Shown piece after piece: positions 1 to 7,527 of a stretch of DNA of 50,555 nucleotides. The stretch spans positions 1 to 50,555 of the forward strand of contig URMK01000053.1 in NCBI GenBank assembly GCA_900548905.1. The letters run 5' to 3'. This stretch comes from an uncultured Lachnospiraceae bacterium (GTDB lineage: Bacteria > Bacillota > Clostridia > Lachnospirales > Lachnospiraceae). The position numbers were made by a program, and so were the translations under genes. Every line of letters starts with the position of its first letter. The stretch's first letter is position 1. The notes below the pieces were generated by a model. That model was not told the origin of the DNA and searched no databases. It worked only from the letters and a program-made list of their open reading frames with translations.

Positions 1-54
1 GGAGGGGCACAGGAGGGGATGCCGCAGGGCGCAAAGGGCCGTTTGAACTGTTAC
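1..54. repeat. Right end of a GTAAC-type MITE, cut by the window edge
   Basis: The first 54 bases match the right end of the 251-bp element at 29944-30194: a G-rich stretch, then GATGCCGCAGG, then GGGCCGTTTGAACTGTTAC, the terminal inverted repeat. The left part lies outside the window, so length and target duplication cannot be checked. Confidence 0.7.
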
Positions 55-83
55 CCGGGCAGAGAAGTATGACACGGTGTCCA

Positions 84-112
84 TTTACTTTTTTTCCAGA
101 TAGTGCTATGCT
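84..112 (+). promoter_or_regulatory. Probable sigma-A promoter of the hydrolase/acyltransferase pair
   Basis: TTTACT (84-89), a 17-bp spacer and TATGCT (107-112) preceded by TG at the extended -10 position. A small perfect hairpin, ATTCTGC/GCAGAAT (128-144), lies between this promoter and the start codon at 161 and could affect translation. Confidence 0.45.
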
Positions 113-160
113 TTTTTATGAAAAGGAATTCTGCGCCGCAGAATATGGGTAAACTAACAG

Positions 161-1102
161 ATGGCTATAAACAGAGCAATGCGTACCGTCCTGAAGGCTC
201 TTTCCTACGGTGACATCCATGTACAATCCTCCCGGGCCTTTGCCAATATCAAGGCCATCGATCCGCTCAGGCGTTTTTACAAAACCATAGATACCAGGAT
301 TTATAACGGATCCTTTGAGGTCCCTACCCGGATCTATCTTCCGGGAGAAGAGCTTCCCGTACAGAACGGGATGGAGGGAAATACACTGCCGGTACTTCTG
401 TTTCTCCATGGAGGAGGCTGGATTACGGAAAGCGTGGACACCTATACAAGAGTATGTGCGGGACTGGCCAAGGATACCGGCCATGTAGTGGTTTCCGTGG
501 GTTATCGGCTGGCTCCGGAATTCCGGTTCCCCGCGGGGCTGGAGGACTGCTATGCGGTGGCCAGAACCATCTATACCAACCGGTTTCTGTTGAATGTGGA
601 TCCTTCCCGTATCACCCTGATCGGGGACAGCGCCGGAGGGAATCTGGCTGCCGCCCTGTCTCTGATGGCAAGGGATCGGGGCGAATTTATGCCACGTCAG
701 CAGATCCTTATCTATCCGGCGGTGAGCAACGATTACTCAGAGGCCTCCCCCTTTCCCTCCGTCCGGGAAAACGGCAGTGATTTTCTGCTCACAAGTCAGA
801 AGCTGTGCCAGTACCTGGACTATTACCAAAGCAGTGAGGCCGATCGGCAGAATCCTTATTTTGCCCCGATTCTGGAACCGGATTTGTCCGGCCAGCCCCG
901 CACCCTGATTCTCACGGCCCAGTTTGATCCCCTGCGGGACGAAGGGGAATGGTATGGGAAAAGGCTGAGGGACGCCGGCAATGAGGTGGAAATCCACAGA
1001 ATCCAGGATGCCCTCCATGGCTTTTTTGCCCTGGGTATCAAATATTTCCATGTACAGGAAAGCTACACGATTATCAATCAATTTCTGAAGGAGAATGAAT
1101 AA
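161..1102 (+). CDS. Alpha/beta hydrolase of the HSL type (esterase/lipase)
   Basis: A 313-aa soluble carboxylesterase-like enzyme. The oxyanion-hole motif HGGG is at about residues 83-86, the nucleophile motif GDSAGG at 155-160 (Ser157), and the rest of the triad is likely Asp256 (QFDPLRD) and His286 (DALHGF). These are hallmarks of the hormone-sensitive-lipase family, which hydrolyses short acyl esters; the substrate cannot be read from the sequence. There is no signal peptide, so it should be cytoplasmic. The start is the first ATG after an in-frame stop and has no clear Shine-Dalgarno; ATG at 179 is an alternative. Its last 8 bases overlap the next gene, which encodes an acyltransferase-like protein, so the two are probably translationally coupled and act on the same acyl ester. 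Confidence 0.88.
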   Translation: MAINRAMRTVLKALSYGDIHVQSSRAFANIKAIDPLRRFYKTIDTRIYNGSFEVPTRIYLPGEELPVQNGMEGNTLPVLLFLHGGGWITESVDTYTRVCAGLAKDTGHVVVSVGYRLAPEFRFPAGLEDCYAVARTIYTNRFLLNVDPSRITLIGDSAGGNLAAALSLMARDRGEFMPRQQILIYPAVSNDYSEASPFPSVRENGSDFLLTSQKLCQYLDYYQSSEADRQNPYFAPILEPDLSGQPRTLILTAQFDPLRDEGEWYGKRLRDAGNEVEIHRIQDALHGFFALGIKYFHVQESYTIINQFLKENE

Positions 1103-2918
1103 AGTGTTTGGCACCAAAGGATCTTATTGGAGAAAACTGGACAATGCTGCAAAAATTTTCCCGGCTACCAGCAGTAAGAAGGATACCCGGGTATTCCGTT
1201 TTTATTGTGAGCTGAAGGAGCCTGCAGACGGCAGTATGCTTCAGGCCGCCCTGGATAAAACAATTGATAAATATCCCGTTTTCCTTTCCGTCATGCGCAA
1301 GGGCCTTTTCTGGTATTACCTGGAAAAGAGCGAGCTGAAACCGGAGGTAAAGGAAGAGACGGAGCCTCCCTGCCTGAATCTGTATATCAGGGACAGGAAA
1401 ACCCTGCTTTTCCAGGTTACTTATTATAAAAACCGCATTAATTTCGAAGTGTTCCACGCACTCACGGACGGTACCGGCGCCATACAGTTCCTGAAGGAGC
1501 TGGTAAAAAATTATCTGCTTCTTAAGTACCATGACGCAAATCTGCCCGATATTCCTTTTACGGAGGAGGATATGACCCCGGAGGACCAGGAGTCCGACGG
1601 ATTTTCCAAATATTATACCAAGGCAGGAGGACGGCAGGAAAAAAAGGCGCATGCCTATCAGATATCCGGTGCCCGGACAGGCTATGGAAGCCTGAACGTC
1701 ACAGAAGGGCTGGTTTCCTGCCGTACCCTGTTACAGAAAGCAAAAGAATACGGGGTTTCCATGACCGTTTTCCTGACAGCAGTCTTCCTGTGTGCGATTC
1801 ATGAAGAATGCAGCCGACGGCAGCGCAGAAAGCCCATTATCCTCATGGTTCCCGTCAATCTGCGAAAATATTTCCCGTCCTCCTCCATGCTGAATTTCTT
1901 CGGCTGGATCGAACCGGGTTATCTGTTTTCGGAGGAGAATTTTTCTTTTGCGGATGTGGTAAAAGCAACTGCGGATTATTTTCGGGAAGAGCTGACAAAA
2001 GACCGGCTGGGGCGGAGGATGAGCAGCCTTATGAGCCTGGAGCAAAACCCCTTTCTGCGCATTTTCCCCCTGGAGCTGAAAAACCTGGGCATGCAGCTTG
2101 GCGTCCAGTTTGCGAAAAAGGATGTGACGGCTGTTTTTTCCAACCTTGGCGTGGTATCCATGCCCAAAGAATATGCCTCTTATATCAGCCGGTTCGGTGT
2201 CTTTACCAGTACGCCTAAAATAGAACTGAGCATGTGCTCTTTTGCGGATGATTTGGTCCTCAGCTTTGCTTCCGGCTTCCAGAACCAGAATGTGGAACGG
2301 AACTTTTTCCGGCTCCTGAAGAGCTTCGGCGTGGAGTCCGCTATCCTGGAGGACCGCTTTCCTGCCAGGAAAACCGTGGAGTATAAGGGGCTGCGCTTTT
2401 TCCAATGGTTTTCCTTCGGCTGTATCGCAGCCGCCTGTGCGGCGGTTATGGTGAATCTGATTTTCACCCCTTCCCTGCGCTGGTCCGCCTATGTCATCGG
2501 CGGCTCCTTAAGTATGTGGCTCGCTCTGGCCCTTGGTTTTTTCAAAAGGCACAATCTTCTGAAAAATGCCATCTGGCAGATGCTTCTCATTTCCGGCGTA
2601 TGTCTGATCTGGGATTATGCCACGGGCCGGCATGGCTGGTCGGTGGATTATGTGCTGCCTTCCGTCTGTCTGCTCATCCAGCTTTCCATGCTGATTATTA
2701 CCAGGGTGCAGCGGCTGAAGGTACAGGAATATATGATTTACTACATTATGGCAGGCCTGTACGGCCTCCTTCCTGCGCTGCTGCTTCTACTGGGAGTGGC
2801 CCACGTAAAGTACCTGTGCGTGCTCTGCGGCGGAATCAGCTTCCTGCTGTTAACCGGGCTTCTAATATTCAAAGGGAAGGAAATGTTCTCCGAATTATAT
2901 AAAAAACTGCATTTTTAA
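1095..2918 (+). CDS. Membrane-anchored acyltransferase/condensation-like protein (DUF6320-type C-terminus)
   Basis: A 607-aa two-part protein. Residues 1 to about 420 resemble the alcohol acetyltransferase/condensation fold, with an HxxxDG-type active-site motif HALTDG at 121-126 (His121, Asp125). The C-terminal part, about 430-600, has roughly six hydrophobic segments and matches my memory of DUF6320. It probably transfers an acyl group at the inner membrane face to an unknown acceptor. The start follows a good AAGGAG and overlaps the hydrolase gene by 8 bp (ATGAATAA), so a hydrolase that removes acyl esters and a transferase that makes them are co-expressed. A strong terminator follows at once. 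Function is inferred from the fold only. Confidence 0.8.
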   Translation: MNKVFGTKGSYWRKLDNAAKIFPATSSKKDTRVFRFYCELKEPADGSMLQAALDKTIDKYPVFLSVMRKGLFWYYLEKSELKPEVKEETEPPCLNLYIRDRKTLLFQVTYYKNRINFEVFHALTDGTGAIQFLKELVKNYLLLKYHDANLPDIPFTEEDMTPEDQESDGFSKYYTKAGGRQEKKAHAYQISGARTGYGSLNVTEGLVSCRTLLQKAKEYGVSMTVFLTAVFLCAIHEECSRRQRRKPIILMVPVNLRKYFPSSSMLNFFGWIEPGYLFSEENFSFADVVKATADYFREELTKDRLGRRMSSLMSLEQNPFLRIFPLELKNLGMQLGVQFAKKDVTAVFSNLGVVSMPKEYASYISRFGVFTSTPKIELSMCSFADDLVLSFASGFQNQNVERNFFRLLKSFGVESAILEDRFPARKTVEYKGLRFFQWFSFGCIAAACAAVMVNLIFTPSLRWSAYVIGGSLSMWLALALGFFKRHNLLKNAIWQMLLISGVCLIWDYATGRHGWSVDYVLPSVCLLIQLSMLIITRVQRLKVQEYMIYYIMAGLYGLLPALLLLLGVAHVKYLCVLCGGISFLLLTGLLIFKGKEMFSELYKKLHF

Positions 2919-2925
2919 TCAACGG

Positions 2926-2963
2926 AAAGCGGCGGCTGCACCAAATTGTACAGCCGCCGCTTT
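2926..2963 (+). terminator. Intrinsic terminator after the acyltransferase gene
   Basis: A perfect 13-bp stem, AAAGCGGCGGCTG (2926-2938) with CAGCCGCCGCTTT (2951-2963), around a 12-nt loop, followed by a short T-rich run. It may also stop leftward transcription of the Cys-rich gene. Confidence 0.8.
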
Positions 2964-3003
2964 CTGTTCTCATATTACGGCATTCTAAACAGATGCCTTT
3001 TTG

Positions 3004-3339
3004 TTATTCTTCACAACCGCAGGTCTTACCATCGCTGAATGTAGGGTAAGGTCTGGGCATAGGCTCCGTCCTGGGTCTGGGCTCGGGCCTGGGAATAGGT
3101 TCCGGTCTTACATCCGCACAGGGACAGGAGGGCCTTGCCGGCGTATCCATGCAGGGAGAAACACAACCGCAGTTGTTGTTGCCCTGGCAGCCGCAGGAAT
3201 TGTTGTTCTGGCAGCCGCAGCCGCACTGACATCCGTTGTTACAGCCACAGTGATCATGGCAGCAGTTGTTGTTCTGGCAGCCGCAATTACCGGATTGGCC
3301 GCAGCAGCATAAAAGTAATACTAAGTATAAACAGTTCAT
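3004..3339 (-). CDS. Cys/Asn/Gly-rich small protein, probable spore-coat component
   Basis: A 111-aa protein with 23 cysteines (about one residue in five). After a short hydrophobic start (CLYLVLLLCCC) comes a low-complexity block of GCQNNN-type units and CGC pairs (about residues 14-60), then a Pro/Arg/Glu stretch (PEPIPRPEPRPRTEP) and a CGCEE end. I do not recognise a named family. The gene is real by two signs: an AAAGGAG ribosome-binding site 8-10 nt before the ATG, and a sigma-K-like promoter just upstream. Very Cys-rich structural proteins of the spore coat or exosporium cross-link through disulfides, so a late-sporulation structural role is the best inference. A metal-binding protein is the alternative. 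Confidence 0.7.
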   Translation of the reverse strand: MNCLYLVLLLCCCGQSGNCGCQNNNCCHDHCGCNNGCQCGCGCQNNNSCGCQGNNNCGCVSPCMDTPARPSCPCADVRPEPIPRPEPRPRTEPMPRPYPTFSDGKTCGCEE

Positions 3340-3358
3340 ATTCTCATCTCCTTTACAG

Positions 3359-3386
3359 TACTATATGTAAAAGGAGACGCATTGGT
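3359..3386 (-). promoter_or_regulatory. Sigma-K-like promoter of the Cys-rich gene
   Basis: Read leftward: AC, a 17-bp spacer, then CATATAGTA, which fits the sigma-K pattern AC-N16/17-CATANNNTA exactly. It leaves a leader of about 15-20 nt before the ATG at 3339. Confidence 0.5.
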
Positions 3387-3399
3387 TCCACTGTTTTCC

Positions 3400-4401
3400 C
3401 TAACTTTCCGATGCGAAACTCACTTTATCCTTACCGCTTTTCTTAGCCTCATACAGGGCCTTATCCGCCACCGGCCATAATCCGCGGTAATTGTCACCGT
3501 CTGAAGGGTAATAAGCCACACCGACACTGAAGGTCACCGGGAAGGACAGCTTCAGCTTTCCGATAACACCGTCCCAGTCTTCCCGCAGCCTGGAAAGCTT
3601 GTCCCACAGAGTATCCTGACTGTTTCCGTCACAGGGAAGATACAGGATAAACTCATCACCGCCGATCCTGCCAGCCAGGCCCTGTAAAAAATTCTTTCTG
3701 AGACATTCGCCCAAAGCCACCAGCACCTTATCACCCATAGGATGTCCGAAGGTATCGTTTACTTTTTTGAAATCATCTACGTCAATCATGAGAAGAGTCC
3801 CCCGCCCGCACTCCTTCATGGACTTCTCCACCATTTCCTCAAGACAGTATCTCTTCAAAAGCCCTGTCAGTTCATCATGCCGCAGTTCGTAAAGGAAACG
3901 CCGTTTTGTCATTTCCAGTTCCCGGGTCTTTTCCGAAAGCTTTTCCTGAAATTTACGGTTCTCCTGTTCTACCAGCCTGTGAGGGAAAAATTCATCATCT
4001 CCCTGGCTGGCGTCGGGCATGGACTGATGGACGTGCAGGAAAAACCAGTGCCCCTCCCTCTTTTCCACAAGAACGGAAAAGCGGAAGCTGAAATCATAAA
4101 TAATCCTGTCTTCCGCATTTTCCTTCGCTTTTATCTCTCCGATAACACTATACAGATTTTCCCGGATTTCGGTGGTCTGATACCACTCATCCTCTATCAG
4201 GAAAATGCCGTCCCATTTTTCCAGTTCCCGGTCCATCGATTCCAGGAATTCCGTCCTGTTCCTGCTTATTTCATGGGAACCCGTTCCGATTACGGTGAGG
4301 CGCTCATCTGCCACCTCTTTAAGATCCCGCATATCCCGCTGTTCCAGATAACAATGCCATAAAAATCTGCAAAACTCTTCAGGAGTTGTAAAATTATCCA
4401 T
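3400..4401 (-). CDS. Diguanylate cyclase with N-terminal SnoaL/NTF2-like domain
   Basis: A 333-aa protein. Residues 1 to about 135 look like an NTF2/SnoaL-type ligand-binding fold, followed by a coiled-coil linker (about 140-170) and a C-terminal GGDEF domain with an intact GGDEF at about 247-251. The RxxD inhibitory site usually found just before the motif is absent (the positions read FLQG), so c-di-GMP feedback inhibition is not expected. It should make c-di-GMP in response to a cytoplasmic signal. I chose ATG at 4401 because it overlaps the DUF5662 stop as ATGGATAA; a longer reading from 4476 would run far into that gene. It is the last gene of a three-gene overlapping operon. Confidence 0.85.
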   Translation of the reverse strand: MDNFTTPEEFCRFLWHCYLEQRDMRDLKEVADERLTVIGTGSHEISRNRTEFLESMDRELEKWDGIFLIEDEWYQTTEIRENLYSVIGEIKAKENAEDRIIYDFSFRFSVLVEKREGHWFFLHVHQSMPDASQGDDEFFPHRLVEQENRKFQEKLSEKTRELEMTKRRFLYELRHDELTGLLKRYCLEEMVEKSMKECGRGTLLMIDVDDFKKVNDTFGHPMGDKVLVALGECLRKNFLQGLAGRIGGDEFILYLPCDGNSQDTLWDKLSRLREDWDGVIGKLKLSFPVTFSVGVAYYPSDGDNYRGLWPVADKALYEAKKSGKDKVSFASES

Positions 4402-4969
4402 TCCCGTCCGTTGTCTCCCTGTTTTTACTTTTGAGAAGCGTTCTCCGCACATAGGCAAAGGTCCTCTCTTCCCCATGTTCGGCCAGCATGGTCAGAAGCC
4501 GCAGAAGCAGCTTCCTTGTATGTTCATGCATTATGGGGATCTCTTTAGCCGACTGGAAATATAAAAGGGGATCCACATCCGTATACTTATCCCCTTTATA
4601 CACTTTGGACGCCGCTATCCGGTCCATCAGCATTTCCGCCACATAAGGAACCGGCATCTCCACCGGTGCAATACCTCCCGGCACCTCCTTTATGCTGTAA
4701 TCAATCCAATATTCATAATGATGCTTATTTCTTCCTTTATGATGGAGCCATGCGCTGGAATAGCCTTTTTCCTCACGTTCCGCATTGTTGGGGCTCCTGT
4801 CCCCCTGGAAATACCTGGCCCCCACCAGAAATTCCGAAGGGGAATATTTGGAAAGGTCATGGGTGAGTCCCTGTTTATACAGCCCCACCGCAAAACAGCC
4901 CTTCATTACCAGATATTTGTGGTAGGTAATTGTCTTAAAATGCTTCCAAGCCTTCTTTCCTGTTGTCAC
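4394..4969 (-). CDS. DUF5662 family protein
   Basis: A 191-aa cytoplasmic protein I recognise as the DUF5662 family by its order of conserved blocks: GLTHDLSKYSPSEF, GYSSAWLHHKGRNKHH and DRIAASKVYKG. The His/Asp-rich blocks (THDLSK, HHKGRNKHH) suggest metal binding as in HD-type hydrolases, but no activity is known to me. The start is GTG at 4969, overlapping the upstream stop as GTGA, with only a weak ribosome-binding site inside the upstream coding end, so translation is probably coupled. A GGDEF gene overlaps its 3' end. Confidence 0.8.
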   Translation of the reverse strand: MTTGKKAWKHFKTITYHKYLVMKGCFAVGLYKQGLTHDLSKYSPSEFLVGARYFQGDRSPNNAEREEKGYSSAWLHHKGRNKHHYEYWIDYSIKEVPGGIAPVEMPVPYVAEMLMDRIAASKVYKGDKYTDVDPLLYFQSAKEIPIMHEHTRKLLLRLLTMLAEHGEERTFAYVRRTLLKSKNRETTDGNG

Positions 4970-6870
4970 TTCTTTTTCTGTCCTGCCTTCTGCTTTTCTT
5001 TACCCGTTTTTTCTCTGCTTTCAAATATCTGTATAGAGCGCCCTGATACGGCAGCTGTTTTCCCGTTTTCTCCTTCTTCCAGCGTGCCGGAAGCCGTGTC
5101 CAGCACCTTGGCCCATTTCATTCCGGGAGGAAGGTCGGGCAGAGCAAAATCGTGTTCTTCCCAATGCATATTATATGCAAGATACAGGAAATTGTCATCG
5201 TTCCTTTTGTCCACCCTGGCATAACAGCCGCAGTACATCAGACCTGCCTGGCGGCTTAGATTATCTGCATCCAGCTTCCAGGCCTCTTCCCCATGGAAGG
5301 ACAGATCCGGGTAACCGCAGGCAATATAATCCATCATTGTCGGCTCATCCGGCTGGCGGAGAACAGGATGGCTCTTCCGGAAGGCTATCGCATCTTTGAC
5401 AAAAGTCAGGAATTCCCGGTTTATCTCCGCAAGTTTCCAGTTCAGCCAGCATACGCCATTGTCCTGACAGTATGGATTGTTATTTCCCCCATGGCTGAAA
5501 CCGAATTCATCCCCGCTGACTATCATAGGTGTTCCCTGTGCCGTCAGCAGCATCAGCATGGCATTTCTCATCTGCTTCCAGCGTAAATCCAATATTGATT
5601 TCTTTCTTGTTTTTCCTTCTGCCCCACAGTTCCAGCTCACATTATAGGTTTCCCCGTCCCGGTTTTCCTCCCCGTTTGCCTCGTTATGCTTTCTGTCATA
5701 GGCCACAAGATCCGCCAGCGTAAACCCGGAATAATTTGTAACATAATTGATGACACCGGTCTGCTTGGGATTTTTCTTAAGCAGGCCCAGCATAGGCTGC
5801 AGGGAGCCTTCATCACTTTTAAGGAAATGCCGTGCGGCATACATAAAATCATCATTATAAGCCGCAAGGTTTTTATATACCGGAATATCATTGTTGTCAT
5901 AGATTTCCTGACAGGGAATCTCCGTGTAGAAGAGCTTGGTATTCCCAAGCATGGGTTCCGTGGCAAGAAGGGCCGTGGGCATATGGATCCCCAACAGATG
6001 GAAACCGTCCACATGGAAGGTAAATACCCAATGCTTGATCACCTCCAGGATATATGCCCTCTTTACATCGGCAGGAAAATAGAACTGCATTATCACCTCA
6101 ATACCGTTTTGGTGGAATTGCTTAATCATATCCCGGAACTCCTCCGCCGGGCAGTCCGATGCGGAGTAGGACATTTTAGGGGCAAAATAAAAGCCTCTTT
6201 TATAACCCCAATAATTAATCCGGGGAGGCTCATCCTCTTCTTCGGGCGGATCCATATAATGGGATCTTGCCTCCTCCATACTTCTTTCCCGGTATTCCGG
6301 TTTTTCCATCTCCAGGAATTCATAGGAAGGCATCAGTTCAACAGCCGTTATCCCCAGATCCTTCAGATATGGTATCTTCTCCGCCAGTCCCGCAAAGGTT
6401 CCCTTCTGCCCTGCCCCGGAAGAAGCATGGCGCGTAAAGCCTCTGGGATGAACCAGATACAGGATGGTATCCGACAGCGGGGTCATCAAGGGCGCATCAT
6501 TCTCCCAGTCATAGCTGCGGCGGCTTATCCCGCCGCGAAGCCTGGGATCCGCCTGCCTGCCCCAGCGTTCATTTCCATATATGACCTCCGCATACGGGTC
6601 GGTTATGATCTCTTTGCCCGCATAAAAATTATACTGGAAGCTGACATCGGCAAGCCCTTCAAGCTGCATACAGTAAATATTCCCCACACGGTTCTTCTCC
6701 GTAAAAGGCAGATGCACCGGCTTGCCCGCCGCATGCAGATATAAAAGCACACCGCATTCTTCTTTGGTATGAAGTGCGGCGGCAAAATTGACTTTTCCAT
6801 CAGCAGTAAGGGATACCCCCATAGGGTATGGTGTCCCGGGGAGAATGTTAAAGCTATGTCTTGATGTCAT
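4966..6870 (-). CDS. GlgX/isoamylase-like GH13 protein with degenerate active site
   Basis: A 634-aa protein clearly related to glycogen-debranching enzymes: an N-terminal CBM48-like beta domain, the INYWGY block at about 218, the KHNEANGEENRD block at about 394 and the GDEFG...GNNNPYCQDN block are all kept. The catalytic regions are not. Region I, normally DVVYNH, reads MQFYFP (about 261-266). Region II, normally GFRFDLA, reads GFHLLGI, so the nucleophile Asp is absent. Region IV, normally TAHDGF, reads TNYSGF, so the His-Asp pair is absent. A possible acid/base Glu remains near TEIP (about 317). It is probably a non-catalytic glucan-binding or regulatory protein. The ATG at 6870 follows AGGAG. 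No other glycogen gene is nearby; it leads the DUF5662-GGDEF operon. Confidence 0.85.
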   Translation of the reverse strand: MTSRHSFNILPGTPYPMGVSLTADGKVNFAAALHTKEECGVLLYLHAAGKPVHLPFTEKNRVGNIYCMQLEGLADVSFQYNFYAGKEIITDPYAEVIYGNERWGRQADPRLRGGISRRSYDWENDAPLMTPLSDTILYLVHPRGFTRHASSGAGQKGTFAGLAEKIPYLKDLGITAVELMPSYEFLEMEKPEYRERSMEEARSHYMDPPEEEDEPPRINYWGYKRGFYFAPKMSYSASDCPAEEFRDMIKQFHQNGIEVIMQFYFPADVKRAYILEVIKHWVFTFHVDGFHLLGIHMPTALLATEPMLGNTKLFYTEIPCQEIYDNNDIPVYKNLAAYNDDFMYAARHFLKSDEGSLQPMLGLLKKNPKQTGVINYVTNYSGFTLADLVAYDRKHNEANGEENRDGETYNVSWNCGAEGKTRKKSILDLRWKQMRNAMLMLLTAQGTPMIVSGDEFGFSHGGNNNPYCQDNGVCWLNWKLAEINREFLTFVKDAIAFRKSHPVLRQPDEPTMMDYIACGYPDLSFHGEEAWKLDADNLSRQAGLMYCGCYARVDKRNDDNFLYLAYNMHWEEHDFALPDLPPGMKWAKVLDTASGTLEEGENGKTAAVSGRSIQIFESREKTGKEKQKAGQKKK

Positions 6871-6902
6871 ATGGGTAATCTCCTGTCTTTATCATACAAA
6901 TT

Positions 6903-6970
6903 CCGGTTTTCTGCAGCGGACGCAGAAACCAGATGCGCAATGATATAATGTCCACTCTGTAGACATTATA
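6903..6970. repeat. 68-bp hairpin repeat, copy A
   Basis: It matches the copy at 7014-7081 at 66 of 68 positions in direct orientation, offset 111 bp. It contains two inverted repeats: GGTTTTCTGC/GCAGAAACC, and ATAATGTC...GACATTAT with one mismatch in this copy. TATCATAC occurs just outside both copies (6890-6897 and 7080-7087). Confidence 0.85.
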
Positions 6971-7013
6971 CCATGCCCGCTGCGCCGGCATGCCCTCCGG
7001 GGGATTTTAGCGC

Positions 7014-7081
7014 CCGGTTTTCTGCAGCGGACGCAGAAACCGGATGCGCAATGATATAATGTCCACTCTGTGGACATTATA
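7014..7081. repeat. 68-bp hairpin repeat, copy B
   Basis: Second copy, with a near-perfect first hairpin (CCGGTTTTCTGC/GCAGAAACCGG) and a perfect second one in which ATATAATGTCCAC pairs with its complement around a TCT loop. The second palindrome contains a TATAAT-like box. It lies about 95 bp upstream of the DUF1292 start. Confidence 0.85.
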
Positions 7082-7111
7082 TCATACCTCACCATCTCTT
7101 ACCAGTTTATC

Positions 7112-7140
7112 TTGCATCCGGGACAAACATCGGTTAGAAT
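7112..7140 (+). promoter_or_regulatory. Sigma-A promoter of the DUF1292 gene
   Basis: TTGCAT (7112-7117), a 17-bp spacer and TAGAAT (7135-7140), placed about 40 bp before the ATG at 7178. Confidence 0.6.
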
Positions 7141-7177
7141 GAAGGTGCTGCTGATAATTATAAATGGAGGATTATTC

Positions 7178-7519
7178 ATGAGCGAGGAAAATATTAATAT
7201 GCCTTCAGGCGAACCTGAAGAAGAAATGAGCGTAGAGCTTGAGCTTGAAGACGGCACACTTGTCAACTGTGCGGTTATTACAATTCTGGATGTGGCCGAA
7301 AAGAGTTATATCGTACTTCTTCCGCTGAATGAGAACGGTCAGAATGAGGACGGGGAGGTTTGGTTCTACGGTTATACGGAGAACGAAGAGGATCCCAACG
7401 AAGAACCGGAGCTGCGTTTTATTGAGGATGATGACGAATACGAAATGGTGGCTGATGCGTTCGATGAATATCTGGACAGCTGTGAATTTGATGAACTGAT
7501 TGAGCCGGAGGATGAATAG
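7178..7519 (+). CDS. DUF1292 domain protein
   Basis: A 113-aa very acidic cytoplasmic protein. The central block, MSVELELEDGTLVNCAV followed by YIVLLPLNE and the Glu/Asp-rich tail ending in a DELIEPEDE-like stretch, fits the DUF1292 family of small Firmicutes proteins, often found beside yrrK/yrzL-type genes. Molecular function is not known to me. The ATG at 7178 follows ATGGAGG (7164-7170) and is preferred over any upstream start, which would translate the hairpin repeat. It is transcribed towards the helicase gene, with only 8 bp between the two stop codons. Confidence 0.82.
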   Translation: MSEENINMPSGEPEEEMSVELELEDGTLVNCAVITILDVAEKSYIVLLPLNENGQNEDGEVWFYGYTENEEDPNEEPELRFIEDDDEYEMVADAFDEYLDSCEFDELIEPEDE

Positions 7520-7527
7520 GCCAACAT

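Noticed and set aside
6892..7095. 67-aa frame with a repeated MSTEWTLYHCASGFC peptide
   Set aside because: It is the translation of the 68-bp hairpin repeat; no ribosome-binding site.
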